The notes under the pieces: generated by a model | Told to the model about the DNA's origin: nothing | Databases searched by the model: none | The model's input: the letters and a program-made list of their open reading frames with translations, nothing else | Part shown: piece after piece, positions 13,597 through 22,838 of the stretch | Layout: the number at the start of each line of letters is the position of its first letter | Numbering within the stretch: the first letter of the stretch is position 1 | Translations under genes and position numbers: made by a program | Source of the DNA: an uncultured Altererythrobacter sp. | GTDB lineage: Bacteria > Pseudomonadota > Alphaproteobacteria > Sphingomonadales > Sphingomonadaceae | Direction of reading: 5' to 3' | Length of the DNA: 64,000 bases | Assembly: GCA_913056125.1 (NCBI GenBank) | Contig: CAJXNC010000002.1 | Span: 186,001 to 250,000 of the forward strand

Positions 13597-13959
13597 TCAC
13601 GGATTGTTCGGCATGTTGCCGACGCAGCCGCGTCCGGCGCCTGCTGGATCCCAGGTTGCACAAGCCATATTGAGGTTCGCATTCCGTGACATCCTGTCAG
13701 CGCCACGGCGGGTTTCCTCGTGGAGGCGGTTCCATTCGGCCCTCGTCATGCAGACCCGATTTACGCGCGTTCGTGAGCCAAGCACGTTTTCGGTGCGGCA
13801 CGTGACTTCCTGCAACCGGGAGTCTTCCTCGCTCAACACCTCATCCTCTGCGGAAGCGGCCTGTTGCGCCAGATCTTCATCCTCTGTTCTGTCTTGCGCC
13901 TGGGCAACAAGGCTAAGGCCCGAAGTTGCAATGAATGCTGCTAGAACAAGCTTTTTCAT
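13597..13959 (-). CDS. Small secreted protein with CRTE...CMTRxEWN motif, copy 1
   Basis: This 120-residue protein has a signal peptide (MKKLVLAAFIATSGLSLVAQAQ) and an acidic region of about 25 residues. A conserved module follows: EVTCRTENVLGSRTRVNRVC, MTRAEWNRLHEETRRG and DRMSRNA. Two Cys in the module could form a disulfide. The C-terminal tail adds CATWDPAGAGRGC with two more Cys. The next gene upstream encodes a paralog with the same module, so this is a local duplication. I do not recognise a characterised family; similar small proteins occur, from memory, across Sphingomonadales. A GGGAGTGAGAGG sequence precedes the ATG. Confidence 0.8.
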   Translation of the reverse strand: MKKLVLAAFIATSGLSLVAQAQDRTEDEDLAQQAASAEDEVLSEEDSRLQEVTCRTENVLGSRTRVNRVCMTRAEWNRLHEETRRGADRMSRNANLNMACATWDPAGAGRGCVGNMPNNP

Positions 13960-14053
13960 CCTCTCACTCCCATAAGTGAAAGGTGACTATAACACATTCA
14001 AATAATTTTCGTACGCTTTTCCCTAGCCGGTTCCCGGCCGCCCAAGACTCAAG

Positions 14054-14362
14054 CTATTCGGTGCGTATTGTTCCGGCATTACGGCTGATATTGTCGACTT
14101 CACGGCGAGCACGCTCACGCGTGTAGTTCCACTCCTGGCGGGTCATGCAGGTGCGCGTTACGCGCGTACGTGATCCGAGGATAGGCTCGGTCCGGCATAC
14201 AACTTCCTGCATGGGATCGAGTTCTTCTTCTTCCGCGTCGTCCTCATTCTGGGACTGGGTTTCGGCAGCGCGCTGTTCATCGTCATCGCGATCGTTCTGC
14301 GCGAAAGCAGTTGTGCTCAGGCCGAGAACGGCAGCGGCGGCAATAATCGAATATTTCTTCAA
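14054..14362 (-). CDS. Small secreted protein with CRTE...CMTRxEWN motif, copy 2
   Basis: This 102-residue protein is the tandem paralog of the gene at 13597-13959. It has a signal peptide (MKKYSIIAAAAVLGLSTTAFA), a longer and strongly acidic linker rich in Asp, Glu and Gln, then EVVCRTEPILGSRTRVTRTC, MTRQEWNYTRERARRE and DNISRNA. Unlike copy 1 it lacks the second Cys pair at the C-terminus. The module is periplasmic or secreted and basic, whereas the linker is acidic. The function is unknown. GGGAGAG about 5 bases upstream supports the ATG at 14362. Confidence 0.8.
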   Translation of the reverse strand: MKKYSIIAAAAVLGLSTTAFAQNDRDDDEQRAAETQSQNEDDAEEEELDPMQEVVCRTEPILGSRTRVTRTCMTRQEWNYTRERARREVDNISRNAGTIRTE

Positions 14363-14499
14363 TGAATCTCTCCCGGATTACGGATCGGCTGTACCACGCG
14401 GATACTGACAGCGTCTGTCGCCAATTGTCGCGACTGCTTTCTATTCGGTGCCTCTGGTGGTGGTTTATCTTGGCAGGATCGGCTGAACGGAGCCTGTCC

Positions 14500-15222
14500 C
14501 TACCTGTCCTCGCGTTCCAGGCTGGAGAGGATGCCGCGCAAGGTACGCACTTCAAGGTGGTTCCAGCCTGGCTTGGTCAGCACGTTGCGCATCGTCCGGC
14601 GCGATGCCTCGGCGCGGCTTTCCGGCAGGAAATAGCCCTTGGGCTCGAGCATGCGGTCGAGATGCGCGATCAGCCCGTCGAGCTCCTCCTGTGGCGCAGG
14701 CGGCAGGAGATCCTCCTGCGGTGGCATCACCAGGTTGCGATGCTTCGACCATTCATAGGCGGCGAGGATCACCGCTTGGGCGAGGTTGAGCGATCCGAAC
14801 TCGGGATTGATCGGCACGGTCAGTATGGCGCGAGCCAGGGCTACGTCCTCGGTCTCTAGTCCCGAACGCTCGGCGCCGAACATGATCGCGCTGCGGCCTT
14901 CCTGCGTGGCGATCTCATTCGCAGCCTGTTCGGGCGTGAGTACGGGCTTGGTAACGCCGCGCTTCCTCACCGTGGTGGCATAGATATGCGCGCAATCGGC
15001 CACCGCCTCGGCGGTGGTGGAAAAAACCTGCGCCTTGTCGAGAACCTCGTCCGCTCCGGCCGCAGCGGGGCCGGCAGAGGGGTTGGGCCAGCCATCGCGC
15101 GGAGCAACCATGCGCAGTTCGGTCAGCCCGAAATTGAGCATGGCCCGCGCCGCCTTGCCGATATTCTCGCCCAGCTGCGGGCGAACGAGGACGATGACCG
15201 GCGCGTTATTCTCCGCCGACAT
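14500..15222 (-). CDS. trmJ: tRNA (cytidine/uridine-2'-O-) methyltransferase, TrmJ type
   Basis: This SPOUT-class methyltransferase probably 2'-O-methylates position 32 of the tRNA anticodon loop. From the ATG at 15222 it has 240 residues: [25 protein letters not shown] near the N-terminus, [26 protein letters not shown] and [15 protein letters not shown], which are the knotted SAM-binding motifs of the SpoU/TrmH superfamily. RNA-binding C-terminal helices follow. An upstream in-frame start at 15282 is less likely. Its start overlaps the nrdR end by 17 bases, so it is the last gene of rpiB-glyA-(small)-nrdR-trmJ. Confidence 0.86.
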   Translation of the reverse strand: MSAENNAPVIVLVRPQLGENIGKAARAMLNFGLTELRMVAPRDGWPNPSAGPAAAGADEVLDKAQVFSTTAEAVADCAHIYATTVRKRGVTKPVLTPEQAANEIATQEGRSAIMFGAERSGLETEDVALARAILTVPINPEFGSLNLAQAVILAAYEWSKHRNLVMPPQEDLLPPAPQEELDGLIAHLDRMLEPKGYFLPESRAEASRRTMRNVLTKPGWNHLEVRTLRGILSSLEREDR

Positions 15223-15667
15223 CGCGGACCTGGCTGGCAAATTCCTCGAAATCGCGCGCTTCGTTGAAATCGCGATAGACACTGGCGAAGCGGATATAGG
15301 CGACGCTGTCGAGCTGCCTGAGGCCGTCCATCACCATCTCGCCGATCCGTTCGGAGGGCACTTCGCTTTCCCCGGACGTTTCGACCTGGCGCTGGATTCC
15401 CGAAACGAGCTGGTCGATCCGTTCCTGCTCGACTTCGCGCTTGCGGCAGGCGAGGCCGACCGACTTTTGGATCTTCTCGCGATCGAAGGCTTCGCGTTTG
15501 CCGTCCGCCTTGATGACGAAGACGTCGCGTAGTTGCACCCGTTCAAAGGTGGTGAAGCGCGCGCCACATGAATTGCACTGGCGTCGGCGGCGGATCGAGG
15601 CATTGTCCTCGGTCGGCCGGGAATCCTTCACCTGGCTGTCGTCATGGGCGCAGAAGGGACAGCGCAT
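15206..15667 (-). CDS. nrdR: Transcriptional repressor of ribonucleotide reductase genes
   Basis: NrdR senses ATP/dATP through an ATP-cone domain and represses nrd operons. The 153-residue protein opens [10 protein letters not shown] with zinc-ribbon cysteines at about 3, 6, 31 and 34 (CPFC and CNSC). It is followed by [19 protein letters not shown] and the ATP-cone with [16 protein letters not shown]. Length matches the family. It sits downstream of glyA, as in many proteobacteria, linking one-carbon and deoxynucleotide metabolism, and its 3' end overlaps trmJ. Confidence 0.96.
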   Translation of the reverse strand: MRCPFCAHDDSQVKDSRPTEDNASIRRRRQCNSCGARFTTFERVQLRDVFVIKADGKREAFDREKIQKSVGLACRKREVEQERIDQLVSGIQRQVETSGESEVPSERIGEMVMDGLRQLDSVAYIRFASVYRDFNEARDFEEFASQVRDVGGE

Positions 15668-15673
15668 GATGGG

Positions 15674-15895
15674 TTACGGTCGAACGCGCTTGTAGAGCAT
15701 GAAGGCAGCACCGGCAGCGAGGCCGATGGGCCAAGTGACCACGGGCAGGACACCGCCGGCAACCGCTCCAAGAGCTGCACCAGCCAATACGGGCCGTGTA
15801 GAAGGGTGCTTCATCCCCTCGCGGCCCATGGCCTTGGCCTCTTCGACGGCATCCACCAGGATCTTGTTGTCGATGGGCTTGTTGGGATCGGTCAT
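15674..15895 (-). CDS. Small membrane protein between glyA and nrdR
   Basis: From the ATG at 15895 (MTDPNKPIDNKILVDAVEE) this gene encodes 73 residues: a polar helical N-terminus of about 30 residues and one long or two short hydrophobic segments (PVLAGAALGAVAGGVLPVVTWPIGLAAGAAFMLY) ending in KRVRP. The Shine-Dalgarno GGGAGG lies in the last codons of glyA, and the start is 4 bases past the glyA stop, so translation is coupled. No family recognised; it is probably an inner-membrane protein. Confidence 0.75.
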   Translation of the reverse strand: MTDPNKPIDNKILVDAVEEAKAMGREGMKHPSTRPVLAGAALGAVAGGVLPVVTWPIGLAAGAAFMLYKRVRP

Positions 15896-15899
15896 CTGC

Positions 15900-17213
15900 T
15901 TACCTCCCGGGATAGACGGGGAACGCCTCACACAATTCGCTGACCTGGCGGCGCACGCGTTCCTCGATCTGCGCATCGCCTTCTTCACCGTTGCGGCTCA
16001 TGCCATCCACCACTTCGGCGATCAGCGAACCGATCTTGCGGAATTCGGCGGGGCCGAAGCCGCGCGTCGTGCCGGCCGGCGTGCCAAGGCGCACGCCCGA
16101 AGTCACAAAAGGTGACTTGGTGTCGAAGGGAATGCCGTTCTTGTTGCAGGTCAGGAAGGCGCGATCGAGGCCCTTTTCGGCAGCCTTGCCGGTCACGTCC
16201 TTGGGGCTGAGATCGACCAGCATGAGGTGGTTGTCCGTTCCGCCCGAAACGACGCGCAGGCCCGATTCCTCGAGGCTGGCGGCAAGCGCCTTGGCATTCT
16301 CGACGATCGAGGCGGCATAGGTCTTGAATTCGGGGCGCAGCGCCTCGCCGAAAGCGACCGCCTTGGCCGAGATGATGTGTACCAGCGGACCGCCCTGCAT
16401 GCCGGGGAAGACTGCCATGTTGAGCGGCTTGGTCAATTCCTCGTCATTCCACAGGATGATGCCCGAACGCGGACCGCGCAGGCTCTTATGCGTCGTGCTG
16501 GTGACGATATGCGCATGCGGGAAAGGATTCGGATGCGCGCCGCCAGCCACCAGGCCGCTGAAATGCGACATGTCGGCGAGCAGGTAAGCGCCAACTTCGT
16601 CGGCAATCTCGCGGAAGGCCTTGAAGTCCCACAGGCGCGGATATGCGGTCGCGCCCGAAATGATCAGCTTGGGCTTGTGCTTGCGGGCCAGGTCACGGAC
16701 CTGGTCCATGTCGAGCCGCTCGTCTTCCTTGCGCACGCCATAGGGCACGGCGTTGAACCACTTGCCGCTCATATTGACCGGCGAGCCATGGGTCAGATGA
16801 CCGCCCGAGGCGAGGTCGAGGCCCATGAATGTGTCGCCCGGATTGAGCAGGGCCAGGAACACCGCCTGGTTCATCTGGCTGCCGCTATTGGGCTGCACAT
16901 TGGCATAGTTGCAACCGAACAGCTTCTTTGCGCGTTCGATGGCGAGGTTTTCGACCTCGTCGGCAAAGTCGCAGCCGCCGTAATAGCGCTTGCCCGGATA
17001 GCCTTCGGCATATTTGTTGGTGAACACGCTGCCGGTCGCTTCGAGCACGGCCGGGCTGGCAATATTCTCGCTGGCGATCAGCTCGATACGGTCCCGCTGC
17101 CGACCCAGCTCGCGACCGATCATGGCGGCAACTTCGGGATCGGCTTCCTCGAGGCTGTCATGCCAGAAGCGGTTCAGCGCATCATTCTGGGCGGGGTTGG
17201 CAACGGTAGTCAT
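15900..17213 (-). CDS. glyA: Serine hydroxymethyltransferase
   Basis: GlyA interconverts serine and glycine with tetrahydrofolate, the main source of one-carbon units. The 437-residue protein has the PLP-lysine in [15 protein letters not shown] (Lys243), and [34 protein letters not shown] and [13 protein letters not shown] motifs. The ATG at 17213 overlaps the rpiB stop (ATGA); an open frame 34 codons further upstream runs into rpiB and is not the start. Second gene of the rpiB operon. Confidence 0.97.
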   Translation of the reverse strand: MTTVANPAQNDALNRFWHDSLEEADPEVAAMIGRELGRQRDRIELIASENIASPAVLEATGSVFTNKYAEGYPGKRYYGGCDFADEVENLAIERAKKLFGCNYANVQPNSGSQMNQAVFLALLNPGDTFMGLDLASGGHLTHGSPVNMSGKWFNAVPYGVRKEDERLDMDQVRDLARKHKPKLIISGATAYPRLWDFKAFREIADEVGAYLLADMSHFSGLVAGGAHPNPFPHAHIVTSTTHKSLRGPRSGIILWNDEELTKPLNMAVFPGMQGGPLVHIISAKAVAFGEALRPEFKTYAASIVENAKALAASLEESGLRVVSGGTDNHLMLVDLSPKDVTGKAAEKGLDRAFLTCNKNGIPFDTKSPFVTSGVRLGTPAGTTRGFGPAEFRKIGSLIAEVVDGMSRNGEEGDAQIEERVRRQVSELCEAFPVYPGR

Positions 17214-17668
17214 CAGGCGTCTTCCTGCGTGGAGATGTTCGGTTCGGTGAGCTTGGCAACGCGGTCTGCGTGCCTCCCGCCCTGGAATTCGGCGACCAGG
17301 AAGGTCTGGAGGCATGTGCGGGCCATGTCCGGACCTGTCAGGCGAGCACCCATGGCGATGACATTGGCATCGTTATGCTCGCGGGCGAGGGCGGCCGAAT
17401 AGGGCTCGCTGACCAGTGCACAGCGCGCCGCGGGATGGCGATTGACGGCCATGGAAATACCGATACCCGAACCGCATAGCGCCACACCGTATTCGGCATC
17501 GCCGCAGGCAATGGCTTCGGCCAGCTTGTAGCCGTAATCGGGATAATCGACGCGATCGGCGCTGTCCGGGCCAAGGTCGAGAACCTCGTGGCCCCAGTCG
17601 CGCAGGTTCTGCGCCAGCTCGCTTTTCAGGTCGAAAGCGGCATGGTCGGAGGCAATGGCGATCTTCAT
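17213..17668 (-). CDS. rpiB: Ribose-5-phosphate isomerase B
   Basis: RpiB interconverts ribose 5-phosphate and ribulose 5-phosphate in the pentose phosphate pathway. The 151-residue protein begins [15 protein letters not shown] and has the catalytic Cys65 in [13 protein letters not shown] and the [13 protein letters not shown] segment. The chosen ATG at 17668 matches the family N-terminus; an alternative lies four codons upstream. It is the first gene of the operon continuing into glyA, the small membrane protein, nrdR and trmJ. Confidence 0.94.
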   Translation of the reverse strand: MKIAIASDHAAFDLKSELAQNLRDWGHEVLDLGPDSADRVDYPDYGYKLAEAIACGDAEYGVALCGSGIGISMAVNRHPAARCALVSEPYSAALAREHNDANVIAMGARLTGPDMARTCLQTFLVAEFQGGRHADRVAKLTEPNISTQEDA

Positions 17669-17777
17669 GCAGCGCCACATAGTGATTACAGGCCAGCCAT
17701 GCCACTCTAAAACGGCCGCAATGGGCGGCTTGTCCCCGTCGAATTGGTTTCAGCCGTTAAATCGCAGCCATATCGCC

Positions 17778-19667
17778 TCAGTCCACGCCATAGACGAGCA
17801 GCATGTTGCCGGAGATCTTGCCGAGGAATGCATAGCCCGAACTGATGAGCAGCATGCCATCCTGGAGGATTGGCGCGGCGTGGCCGCTCATCGATCCGCC
17901 ATGGCCGAGTGTTCCGTTGACGCTCTCATAGGCGCGGTCGGTATCGACGTCCCATAGCACCTCTCCGGTTGCTGCACTGAGGATGCGGAAATGTGCATCG
18001 GTATTGCCGGCCAAGACCAGTTCGGGCGTGACCGTGATGGCCGAGGAATAGCCGGGCTGGCACAGATCCTTGCCCTCGCAGACATCCTCGGCGGCATGGC
18101 TCCACAGCAGATCGCCCGTTGCGACGTCCAGCGCATAAATTCCGGGCTTCCCGGGTTCGCCGTAATCGGCTCCGTTCTCTGCATCATTGACGGGAATGTA
18201 GGCGCGGCCACCCTCGGCTGCGATGCCGAAATGCACGCCGCCCAGCTCACCGCCGCGGCCGACCTGCGTCTGCCAAAGGAGTTCGCCGCTATCGGGATGG
18301 AAACCGTAGGCAATGCCCGATTTCTGCCCGGCGAGGAGGTAGGTCTTCCCATCATTGCCAGTCGCCAGCACCGGTCCGGCGCCGAAATCGTAGTCCGGCC
18401 CGGCATCGTTGGGGCAATTGGGGCCGTCCGCGCCGCCCCAGCAGGCGACGTTCCAGACATCGTCTTGCGTCACCTGCGTCGCCCAACGGATCGCGCCGGT
18501 CTGCATGTCGAGCGCCACGATGGCTCCGGACAAAGGCGAGGAGGGATGCGAATAGTTGTTGCCTGTGGCGACATAGACCAGTCCGCGCTCGGTATCGGCC
18601 AACGGGGCAGACCAGATAGGCACGCCCGAGGGGCCGCGTTGCAATGTGCCGCTCTCGTTTTCGCCCACGGGCTGCGGTTCGTCGACCATATAGGTTCGCC
18701 ACAACTCCCCGCCAGTATGGGCATCGAGCGCAAGCAGCGAGCCGCGGAAGGTGCAGCATTCATATCCGGGGATAGCGGCGCTGCCTTCCTCGCCCGAGGA
18801 AATGGGTACGAAGAGCGTGTCACCCGAAAGCGTGGCCGGGCCGGTCAGCGTGGTGGCGGGGTGGGCGTCGACATGGCGGGCCCAGGCCTCTTCGCCCGTC
18901 ACGGCATCGACCGCATAAGTGTTGCCGACGTTGTCGCCGAAATAGAGCAGCGGGCGGGCTTCGGCGTTACCTGCATCCCAGGGGGAGATGGTCACACCAG
19001 AGCGGATGCCCGATTGCGCTTCATACTCCCAGCGCGCGCAGCCGGTCTCCATGTCGAGCGCATAGAGCTTCCCATTGGTTCCGCCGACAAAGATGGCGCC
19101 AGCCGCAATGGCCGGTTGTGCGCGCGTTTCGAGCGCTCCTGGAATGGCGAAGGCCCAGCGCAGGGTGAGGTTTGGGAGGTCTTCTGCGCTCAGCCCGGCG
19201 AGGTCGGACGACACGGAGTGGCTGTTCGCGGCATCGAGGCCCCAACCACTGAAGGCAGGTGGACGAGAGAAGTCGAACGGCGACGTGCCCGGCTCGCACA
19301 TCAGCACCGGGGTTGGCGGCGGTGCAGCGCCAAAGCGCAAGCCGGTAATTGCCTGCGCTACGGCGGCCCGCTCTTCTTCGCTGAGGCTGGCAGCCTCGTT
19401 CTTCATGCGCCCGTCGGTCAATGCGCGCAGCACCACTTCGGGCGTCAGCGTGGAGATGGCCTGGCGTCCGGGAGCATGCGATCCGGCATTCTCGTGGCAG
19501 GCAGCGCAATTGGCGCGGTAAATCCCATTGCCCTGCTCGATCGTCGCTTCGTCGAGCGGGCCGATAGAGGGCATGCCAGGGCCGGGTTGGGCATGGGCCG
19601 CTCCTGCGCCGAGCAGTAGCCCTGCAATTGCCACCACTATCGAGCCGAAAACCTTGCGCATCCCCAT
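17778..19667 (-). CDS. Cytochrome c-PQQ quinohemoprotein dehydrogenase, polyvinyl alcohol dehydrogenase type
   Basis: This 629-residue exported protein is a quinohemoprotein. After a signal peptide (cleavage near AHA at 26) comes a c-type cytochrome domain with the heme motif CAACH (54-58) and a likely axial Met88. A PQQ beta-propeller follows, with repeats such as GKLYALDMETGCARWEYEA. It has the vicinal cysteines Cys304-Cys305 (YECCTF), which form the disulfide over PQQ in quinoprotein alcohol dehydrogenases, and a DYDFG segment. N-terminal heme followed by the propeller is the order in polyvinyl alcohol dehydrogenase of sphingomonads. Actual substrate unknown; periplasmic electron transfer to the respiratory chain is expected. 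Confidence 0.85.
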   Translation of the reverse strand: MGMRKVFGSIVVAIAGLLLGAGAAHAQPGPGMPSIGPLDEATIEQGNGIYRANCAACHENAGSHAPGRQAISTLTPEVVLRALTDGRMKNEAASLSEEERAAVAQAITGLRFGAAPPPTPVLMCEPGTSPFDFSRPPAFSGWGLDAANSHSVSSDLAGLSAEDLPNLTLRWAFAIPGALETRAQPAIAAGAIFVGGTNGKLYALDMETGCARWEYEAQSGIRSGVTISPWDAGNAEARPLLYFGDNVGNTYAVDAVTGEEAWARHVDAHPATTLTGPATLSGDTLFVPISSGEEGSAAIPGYECCTFRGSLLALDAHTGGELWRTYMVDEPQPVGENESGTLQRGPSGVPIWSAPLADTERGLVYVATGNNYSHPSSPLSGAIVALDMQTGAIRWATQVTQDDVWNVACWGGADGPNCPNDAGPDYDFGAGPVLATGNDGKTYLLAGQKSGIAYGFHPDSGELLWQTQVGRGGELGGVHFGIAAEGGRAYIPVNDAENGADYGEPGKPGIYALDVATGDLLWSHAAEDVCEGKDLCQPGYSSAITVTPELVLAGNTDAHFRILSAATGEVLWDVDTDRAYESVNGTLGHGGSMSGHAAPILQDGMLLISSGYAFLGKISGNMLLVYGVD

Positions 19668-19709
19668 TCCCTTATCTGCCGCGTTGCACGGTCTTGCTGC
19701 GAATTCATA

Positions 19710-19737
19710 TTGTGTCGAGCGGGCCGGGCATTAGCCT
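19710..19737 (+). promoter_or_regulatory. Predicted leaderless promoter of the SnoaL-like gene
   Basis: TTGTGT (19710-19715) is followed after 16 bases by TAGCCT (19732-19737), and the ATG at 19745 lies 7 bases further. No Shine-Dalgarno sequence precedes it. Confidence 0.35.
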
Positions 19738-19744
19738 CACCGCC

Positions 19745-20164
19745 ATGACCGATGACGACTATCACCGCTATATCGCTGCCTTCAATGCCCGCGACTACGA
19801 TACACTCGAGACATTTTTTGCCGATGACTTCGTGCTCGAGAATGCGGGCTTTGCCGTGCGTGGCAAACAGGCCTTTCGCGACTTCTACGCCTTCTTCCAC
19901 GAGTTCTGCCGCGAAGAGGTGATCTTCAGGGAGTTCTTCCCGGGAAGGCAGGGCTTCGTCTCCAACGTGGTGATCCGCTTTACCGGGCTGAAGGAGCTGT
20001 CCCCCGAGGTTCTTGAAGAAAGAGGCTATCCCGGCATGACGCCGGTGCCGGTAGGCGTGAGCGTGGATGTCGAATTCTACATCCATTACCTGCTCAATGA
20101 GCAGGGCCTGATCCGCTATATCAAGGGAGCGGTATGGGTGCCGGAGGCTCCCTTCCAAGCATAA
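19745..20164 (+). CDS. SnoaL/NTF2-like domain protein
   Basis: This 139-residue protein opens YHRYIAAFNARDYDTLETFFADDFVLENAGFAVRG, the classic NTF2-like pattern of a helix followed by a FxADDF strand and a glycine before the KQAFRDFY helix. Proteins of this fold are small enzymes or binding proteins for hydrophobic substrates; no catalytic residues can be assigned. The frame is open 39 codons further upstream, but MTDDDYHRY is the family-like N-terminus and lies next to a -10-like TAGCCT. Its 3' end overlaps the convergent GMC oxidoreductase gene by 44 bases, so an antisense transcript is possible. Confidence 0.82.
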   Translation: MTDDDYHRYIAAFNARDYDTLETFFADDFVLENAGFAVRGKQAFRDFYAFFHEFCREEVIFREFFPGRQGFVSNVVIRFTGLKELSPEVLEERGYPGMTPVPVGVSVDVEFYIHYLLNEQGLIRYIKGAVWVPEAPFQA

Positions 20165-21749
20165 GGTCGGCGGCCTTTTCGCCGATCATCATGCAGGGCA
20201 GGTTGGGATTGCCACGCGGCAGGGCAGGCATGATGGAGGCATCGACCACGCGCAGTCCCTCGATCCCGCGAACACGCAATTGTGCATCGGTGACCGCGCC
20301 TTCATCCGTTCCCATGCGGCAGGAGCAACCCGGATGCGCGCGGTGGGTGGCGTTTGCGCGAACGAATTCCTCCAGCTGCGCATCGCTCTTCACCGCCTCA
20401 CCGGGCAGGACTTCGTGTGAAATCAGCTCTGCCAGCGGGCTCTGCTGGTAGATATTGCGCGTGATGTGGATCGAGCGGACCATGCCCTCCATGTCTCCGG
20501 GCGCGGAGAACATGTTGAGGAAGATGCGCGGCGCATCGCGCGGATCGGTGGAACGCAGCTTGACCCAGCCACGCGATTTGAGCGGCAGATAGCCGGTGCG
20601 CACGGATATGCGCGGCGGGGAGCGGCGCTGCAGCCCGGGTACCCACATGCGCGCATCGCCCGAAAGCGGCAGGCACATCATCTGCATGTCGGGACGATCG
20701 ATCCCCTCGGTCGAGCGCAGGAAGATATTGGCCGAAGTGCCGGTATAGGCGAAGGGTCCCTTGCCACCCGTGAACCATTGCGCAGCGGCCTTTGCGGCGC
20801 GGTCGAAGCGCAAATGGCGTGTCAGGCCGCGATCCTGTTTGAGCTCCCATTCATTGATGACGACGGGGTGGTCGGCCAGGTCGCGCCCGACGCCGGGCAG
20901 CTCATGCACCGGCTCGATATCCAGCGCGGAGAGCTCGTCCGGATCGCCAATGCCTGACAGCATAAGGATTTGCGGCGAGCCGTATGCCCCTGCGCAGAGC
21001 ACGATCTCGCTGGAAGCACGGGCGCTTTGCGACTGCCCGCCTCGCTCATATTGGACAGCGGTGGCGCGGTCGTTCTCGACCGCGATGCGCGTTACCAGTG
21101 CACCGGTTTCGACGGTCAAATTGGGGCGCTTCATTGCCGGATGGAGATAGGCGCGCGCCGAGCTTGTCCGGCGACCCTTGGCGACGGTCGACTCCATGCG
21201 CGAAATGCCGTCTTGCTCGGCACCATTGGGATCTTCGCAATAGGGAATGCCGGTAGCTTCGGCTGCGGCAAGCAACGGCTCCCACAAGAGGTCTGCTCCC
21301 TCCATGCGCGAAATGCCCACCGGGCCATTGCCACCATGCCAGGAGGTCTCGCCGCGCCAATGGCTTTCCAGCCGTTTGAAATAGGTCAGGACTTCGGAAA
21401 AGCTCCATCCGGCCAGGCCCTGCGCCGCCCAATCGTCGAAATCGCGCCTGTTGCCCCGCACCGCGATCATGGCGTTGATCGAAGATGTTCCGCCCAGCGT
21501 CTTGCCGCGCGGAATGCCGAGCGTGCGTCCGTTGAGTGCAGGCTCGGGTTCGGAGAGGAATTGCCATGTGCCCACATTGCCCAGCGCCACGCGCGGGAAG
21601 GCAAGCGGCATCAATTGCAGCGGATGGCGGTCGCTGCCACCCGCTTCGAGCAGTAGGACCGAGATCGCCGGATCCTCGCTCAGACGTGCGGCAAGCACGG
21701 CTCCCGATGAGCCTGCGCCCACAATGATGAAATCGAATGTCCTCTCCAT
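20121..21749 (-). CDS. GMC-family FAD-dependent oxidoreductase (choline dehydrogenase-like)
   Basis: This 542-residue flavoprotein oxidises an alcohol; the substrate is unknown. The FAD-binding motif is FIIVGAGSSGAVLAARL (GxGxxG at 11-16). GGTSSINAMIAVRGNRRDFDDWA is the second GMC signature region, and the C-terminal active-site region is HRAHPGCSCRMG followed by RGNPNLPCMMIGEKAADL. No signal peptide. It lies 62 bases downstream of two paralogous secreted NTF2-like genes on the same strand and may be cotranscribed with them. Confidence 0.9.
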   Translation of the reverse strand: MERTFDFIIVGAGSSGAVLAARLSEDPAISVLLLEAGGSDRHPLQLMPLAFPRVALGNVGTWQFLSEPEPALNGRTLGIPRGKTLGGTSSINAMIAVRGNRRDFDDWAAQGLAGWSFSEVLTYFKRLESHWRGETSWHGGNGPVGISRMEGADLLWEPLLAAAEATGIPYCEDPNGAEQDGISRMESTVAKGRRTSSARAYLHPAMKRPNLTVETGALVTRIAVENDRATAVQYERGGQSQSARASSEIVLCAGAYGSPQILMLSGIGDPDELSALDIEPVHELPGVGRDLADHPVVINEWELKQDRGLTRHLRFDRAAKAAAQWFTGGKGPFAYTGTSANIFLRSTEGIDRPDMQMMCLPLSGDARMWVPGLQRRSPPRISVRTGYLPLKSRGWVKLRSTDPRDAPRIFLNMFSAPGDMEGMVRSIHITRNIYQQSPLAELISHEVLPGEAVKSDAQLEEFVRANATHRAHPGCSCRMGTDEGAVTDAQLRVRGIEGLRVVDASIMPALPRGNPNLPCMMIGEKAADLMLGREPPAPIPLP

Positions 21750-21811
21750 TGCGCCCTTAATGGCGCAGCGGTGATGCGGCGTCTATCGATTTGCGGCCCG
21801 TGCTGCGCGGC

Positions 21812-22684
21812 CTATTCGGCGGAATTCCAGTAGCGCGGGGTGCGGCTCGGCAGCATGCGGAAGAAGGCGTTGATCGCATGAATCTCGCCGCCCCAGACCT
21901 TGAAGCCCTCAAAGGTCACCAGCGCATCGCCGGGGCCATAGGCGCCATTGTCGCCGAAGTTCATCCATAGCAGGACAGTCGAGTTCTCCTCGTCCACCGC
22001 GATCACGCTGGCGACGATCTGCTGGTGCAGGATCACGCGCTGGTCATACATGCCGCAGATGCTGCCGAAGCAGCCTTCGCCTGCAGTGATGACGCCGTTT
22101 TCGACGCGGTATGCCTCATCGGCAAAGGGCGTGCCGCCATCGGTGAAATTGCCGATGCGCAGGCCTTCGGTATAGGTCAGTGCGGTTGCCGCCAGGTCGG
22201 CGCGCGACATGCGTCTGCCAGCAGGAACAACTGCGTTCATGCCGCGGATCGGGCGGCCAAGCTCGGTTGGCTGGAAGCGGGATTCGGCATCGACCCGCTG
22301 CACCAGCGTTTCGATCCCGGCGATGCGGCTGTCCTCGACATGCAAGGCCAGCGAGAGGAGAACGGTCTCATCGCCATGCTGGAGTGAGACATGCGAGGCG
22401 GCGACCTGCGCCTGCGTATCGAGATAATCCTGCCGGAACGTGCTGGCTTCCAACTCTTCCTCGAACAGGCCTTCGCCGAGTTCGATGGCGGTTGAATCCT
22501 GCGTCACCTTTACGGTGTCAGCTAATGGCAAGCCCGAGGGATCGCCCGCGACCAGCGCATCGACATAACTCGTCACCATGCCTTCGAGGCAGCTCCGGTC
22601 GCAATCCTGTGCGGCAAGAGGCAAGGGCAGGGCGAGCGCGACTCCCGCGATGGCGATGGTGCGAATGGTGCTGGCAAATCTCAT
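21812..22684 (-). CDS. Secreted DUF8021/NTF2-like protein, copy 1
   Basis: This 290-residue protein has a signal peptide (cleavage near PLAAQ) followed at once by DCDRSCLEGMVTSYVDALVAGDPSGLPLAD, an NTF2-like start with a Cys pair. A middle region carries VSLQHGDETVLLSLALHVEDSRI, and VENGVITAGEGCFGSICGMY holds another Cys pair, suggesting two disulfides. From memory the pattern resembles DUF8021 proteins, common in fungi, of unknown function; I could not check this. It is a close paralog of the next upstream gene. The protein ends with FEGFKVWGGEIHAINAFFRMLP. Exported, perhaps ligand-binding. Confidence 0.75.
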   Translation of the reverse strand: MRFASTIRTIAIAGVALALPLPLAAQDCDRSCLEGMVTSYVDALVAGDPSGLPLADTVKVTQDSTAIELGEGLFEEELEASTFRQDYLDTQAQVAASHVSLQHGDETVLLSLALHVEDSRIAGIETLVQRVDAESRFQPTELGRPIRGMNAVVPAGRRMSRADLAATALTYTEGLRIGNFTDGGTPFADEAYRVENGVITAGEGCFGSICGMYDQRVILHQQIVASVIAVDEENSTVLLWMNFGDNGAYGPGDALVTFEGFKVWGGEIHAINAFFRMLPSRTPRYWNSAE

Positions 22685-22838
22685 CTGGCAAAATCCTCTC
22701 TCGAATGCGGATTTTGATTAGCTTACTAATCAAATTCCAGCAATGAAGATTGCCGCAAACGGCGGCCAGATCGCGCAATTGCGGCGCGGGGGACGCATTG
22801 GCGGCCCACCTGCAGGCAGGCCGCCAATTTCGGTCAGG

